DNA of 64,000 nucleotides from Spirosoma montaniterrae (GTDB lineage: Bacteria > Bacteroidota > Bacteroidia > Cytophagales > Spirosomataceae): NCBI RefSeq assembly GCF_001988955.1, contig NZ_CP014263.1, positions 3,380,001 to 3,444,000 of the forward strand, in the 5' to 3' direction. The notes under the pieces were generated by a model. That model had not been told where the DNA came from and ran no database searches. It saw only the letters and a list, made by a program, of their open reading frames with translations. This document shows, piece by piece, positions 63,321 through 64,000 of this stretch. A program made the translations under genes and the position numbers. How positions within the stretch are numbered: the stretch's first letter is position 1; the number at the start of each line of letters is the position of its first letter.

Positions 63321-63365
63321 CTTAAAATGAATGCCATTACGTCGAGTAATGGCATTCATTTTAAG
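63321..63365. terminator. 20-bp perfect hairpin between marR and luxR genes
   Basis: CTTAAAATGAATGCCATTAC (63321-63340) and its complement (63346-63365) around GTCGA. It lies downstream of the MarR gene on the minus strand and may be a bidirectional terminator. Confidence 0.7.
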
Positions 63366-63401
63366 TCAATCGGCATGACTACATGCCGTTAACGAGGTAC
63401 G

Positions 63402-63893
63402 TTAACGAGTTTCCGCGTTGGGTGGGGTGCGAATTTTATCGAGCAGCAGGTTTAGTAATATCAGCTCGCTGGGTTCTAAATGTGCCAGCATGTTGTTGAT
63501 TTCGTGAACGCGGGTTTCTACCGCAACCAACAAATCCAGCCCTTTCTGCGTAATAGTGATATCGACAGCACGTTTGTCGGCTTCAGACGGGCGGCACTCG
63601 ATGAGTTTTTTCTTCTGGAGTTTTTCGGTAATTCTCGATACGTTTGAGGACTTGTCCATCATACGCTCTTTCACGGCGTTGACATTAATCGGGTTTCCTC
63701 TCTGTCCGCGCAGAATCCGCAACAGGTTGTGTTGGGGCCACGTAATACCAAACGATTTAAAGAAGTCGCTGTGGGCTGTTTTGAGCCAGGTGCCGGTATA
63801 AATCAGGTTGATGCCTGCTTTCGAGAGTTCGTTACGGAACGTAGCCTGCTGTATTTCGTCTTCGATACGGTGGTACGGATTGTTCTCGCTCAT
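63402..63893 (-). CDS. MarR-family transcriptional regulator
   Basis: A 163-residue MarR-type regulator. The winged helix-turn-helix is visible in ITWPQHNLLRILRG, VKERMMDKSSNVSRITEKLQKKKLI and ECRPSEADKRAVDITITQKG, with the DxR wing. Helices at both ends form the dimer. The ATG at 63893 is chosen over an upstream TTG. TAAGTTTG and an 11-bp palindrome are just upstream, so autoregulation is likely. The ligand is unknown. Confidence 0.93.
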   Translation of the reverse strand: MSENNPYHRIEDEIQQATFRNELSKAGINLIYTGTWLKTAHSDFFKSFGITWPQHNLLRILRGQRGNPINVNAVKERMMDKSSNVSRITEKLQKKKLIECRPSEADKRAVDITITQKGLDLLVAVETRVHEINNMLAHLEPSELILLNLLLDKIRTPPNAETR

Positions 63894-63933
63894 AAGTAGG
63901 CTCACAATCGTTTTCAAGTCGTGTGTTTATCGA

Positions 63934-63952
63934 CAAACTTACGATTTAATCG
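63934..63952 (-). promoter_or_regulatory. Promoter and possible operator of the MarR gene
   Basis: TAAGTTTG on the minus strand (63934-63941) matches TAnnTTTG, 41 bp before the ATG. CGATTTAATCG (63942-63952) is a near-perfect palindrome next to it, suitable for a MarR dimer. Confidence 0.55.
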
Positions 63953-64000
63953 AAAACGTTGAGACACTCCCAAAGCTTGCTTCCATTTCTACAACTAATC

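Noticed and set aside
1..64000. rRNA, tRNA, insertion sequence or prophage genes
   Set aside because: No transposase, integrase or phage structural motifs and no tRNA-like folds were recognised.

Overview
The window is a piece of a Bacteroidetes chromosome, most probably order Cytophagales (Spirosoma-like). The evidence is the gene families (outer-membrane TonB receptors, LytTR regulators, Lgt, YidD, DUF2911, DUF4920, DUF4174), promoters with the Bacteroidetes -7 element TAnnTTTG rather than the E. coli -10 box, and several families of palindromic intergenic repeats. The genus is an inference.

Layout. 0-12.3 kb: a LytS/LytTR two-component pair (kinase cut by the window edge), a secreted sugar isomerase-like protein, a molybdopterin oxidoreductase with its sulfurtransferase FdhD, a divergent pair of lipid enzymes (App1-type phosphatase and diacylglycerol kinase), pyrR, pth and a beta-carbonic anhydrase. 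12.4-34.4 kb: envelope proteins, an alpha/beta hydrolase with a repeat element read in frame, an MntA/HepT toxin-antitoxin pair, a serine-biosynthesis unit made of a SerB-SerA fusion plus a SerC-like aminotransferase, a spore-photoproduct-lyase-like radical SAM enzyme, an M13 peptidase, an amidohydrolase, an orphan condensation-domain protein beside a LytTR regulator, and a sugar permease with a fructokinase. 34.4-44.6 kb: lgt, yidD, a GroES-like protein, a sialate O-acetylesterase, an acyl-CoA dehydrogenase and small envelope proteins.

44.8-57.8 kb is a complete type I-B CRISPR-Cas locus: 57 repeats and 56 spacers, then a leader, then cas4, cas2, cas1, cas6, cas3, cas5, cas7 and cas8b, all read right to left. 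The direction follows from the ATTGAAAC handle on the minus strand, the leader at the cas side, decayed repeats at the far end, and a minus-strand terminator past the oldest repeat. Repeat alleles form blocks along the array, and nearly all the variation falls in the predicted hairpin loop.

57.8-64 kb holds an orphan small gene divergent from the cas operon, a degenerate WYL-type regulator remnant, gamma-glutamyltransferase, a MacB/FtsX-like permease, a RelE/ParE-type toxin-antitoxin pair with a palindromic operator at its start site, and LuxR- and MarR-type regulators.

The most unusual features outside CRISPR are a family of hairpins built from 7- or 8-bp tandem repeats that sit at gene stop codons (one read through in frame), and a palindromic element with a GGAA tetraloop whose stem covaries between copies. 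No rRNA, tRNA, transposase or prophage genes were seen.
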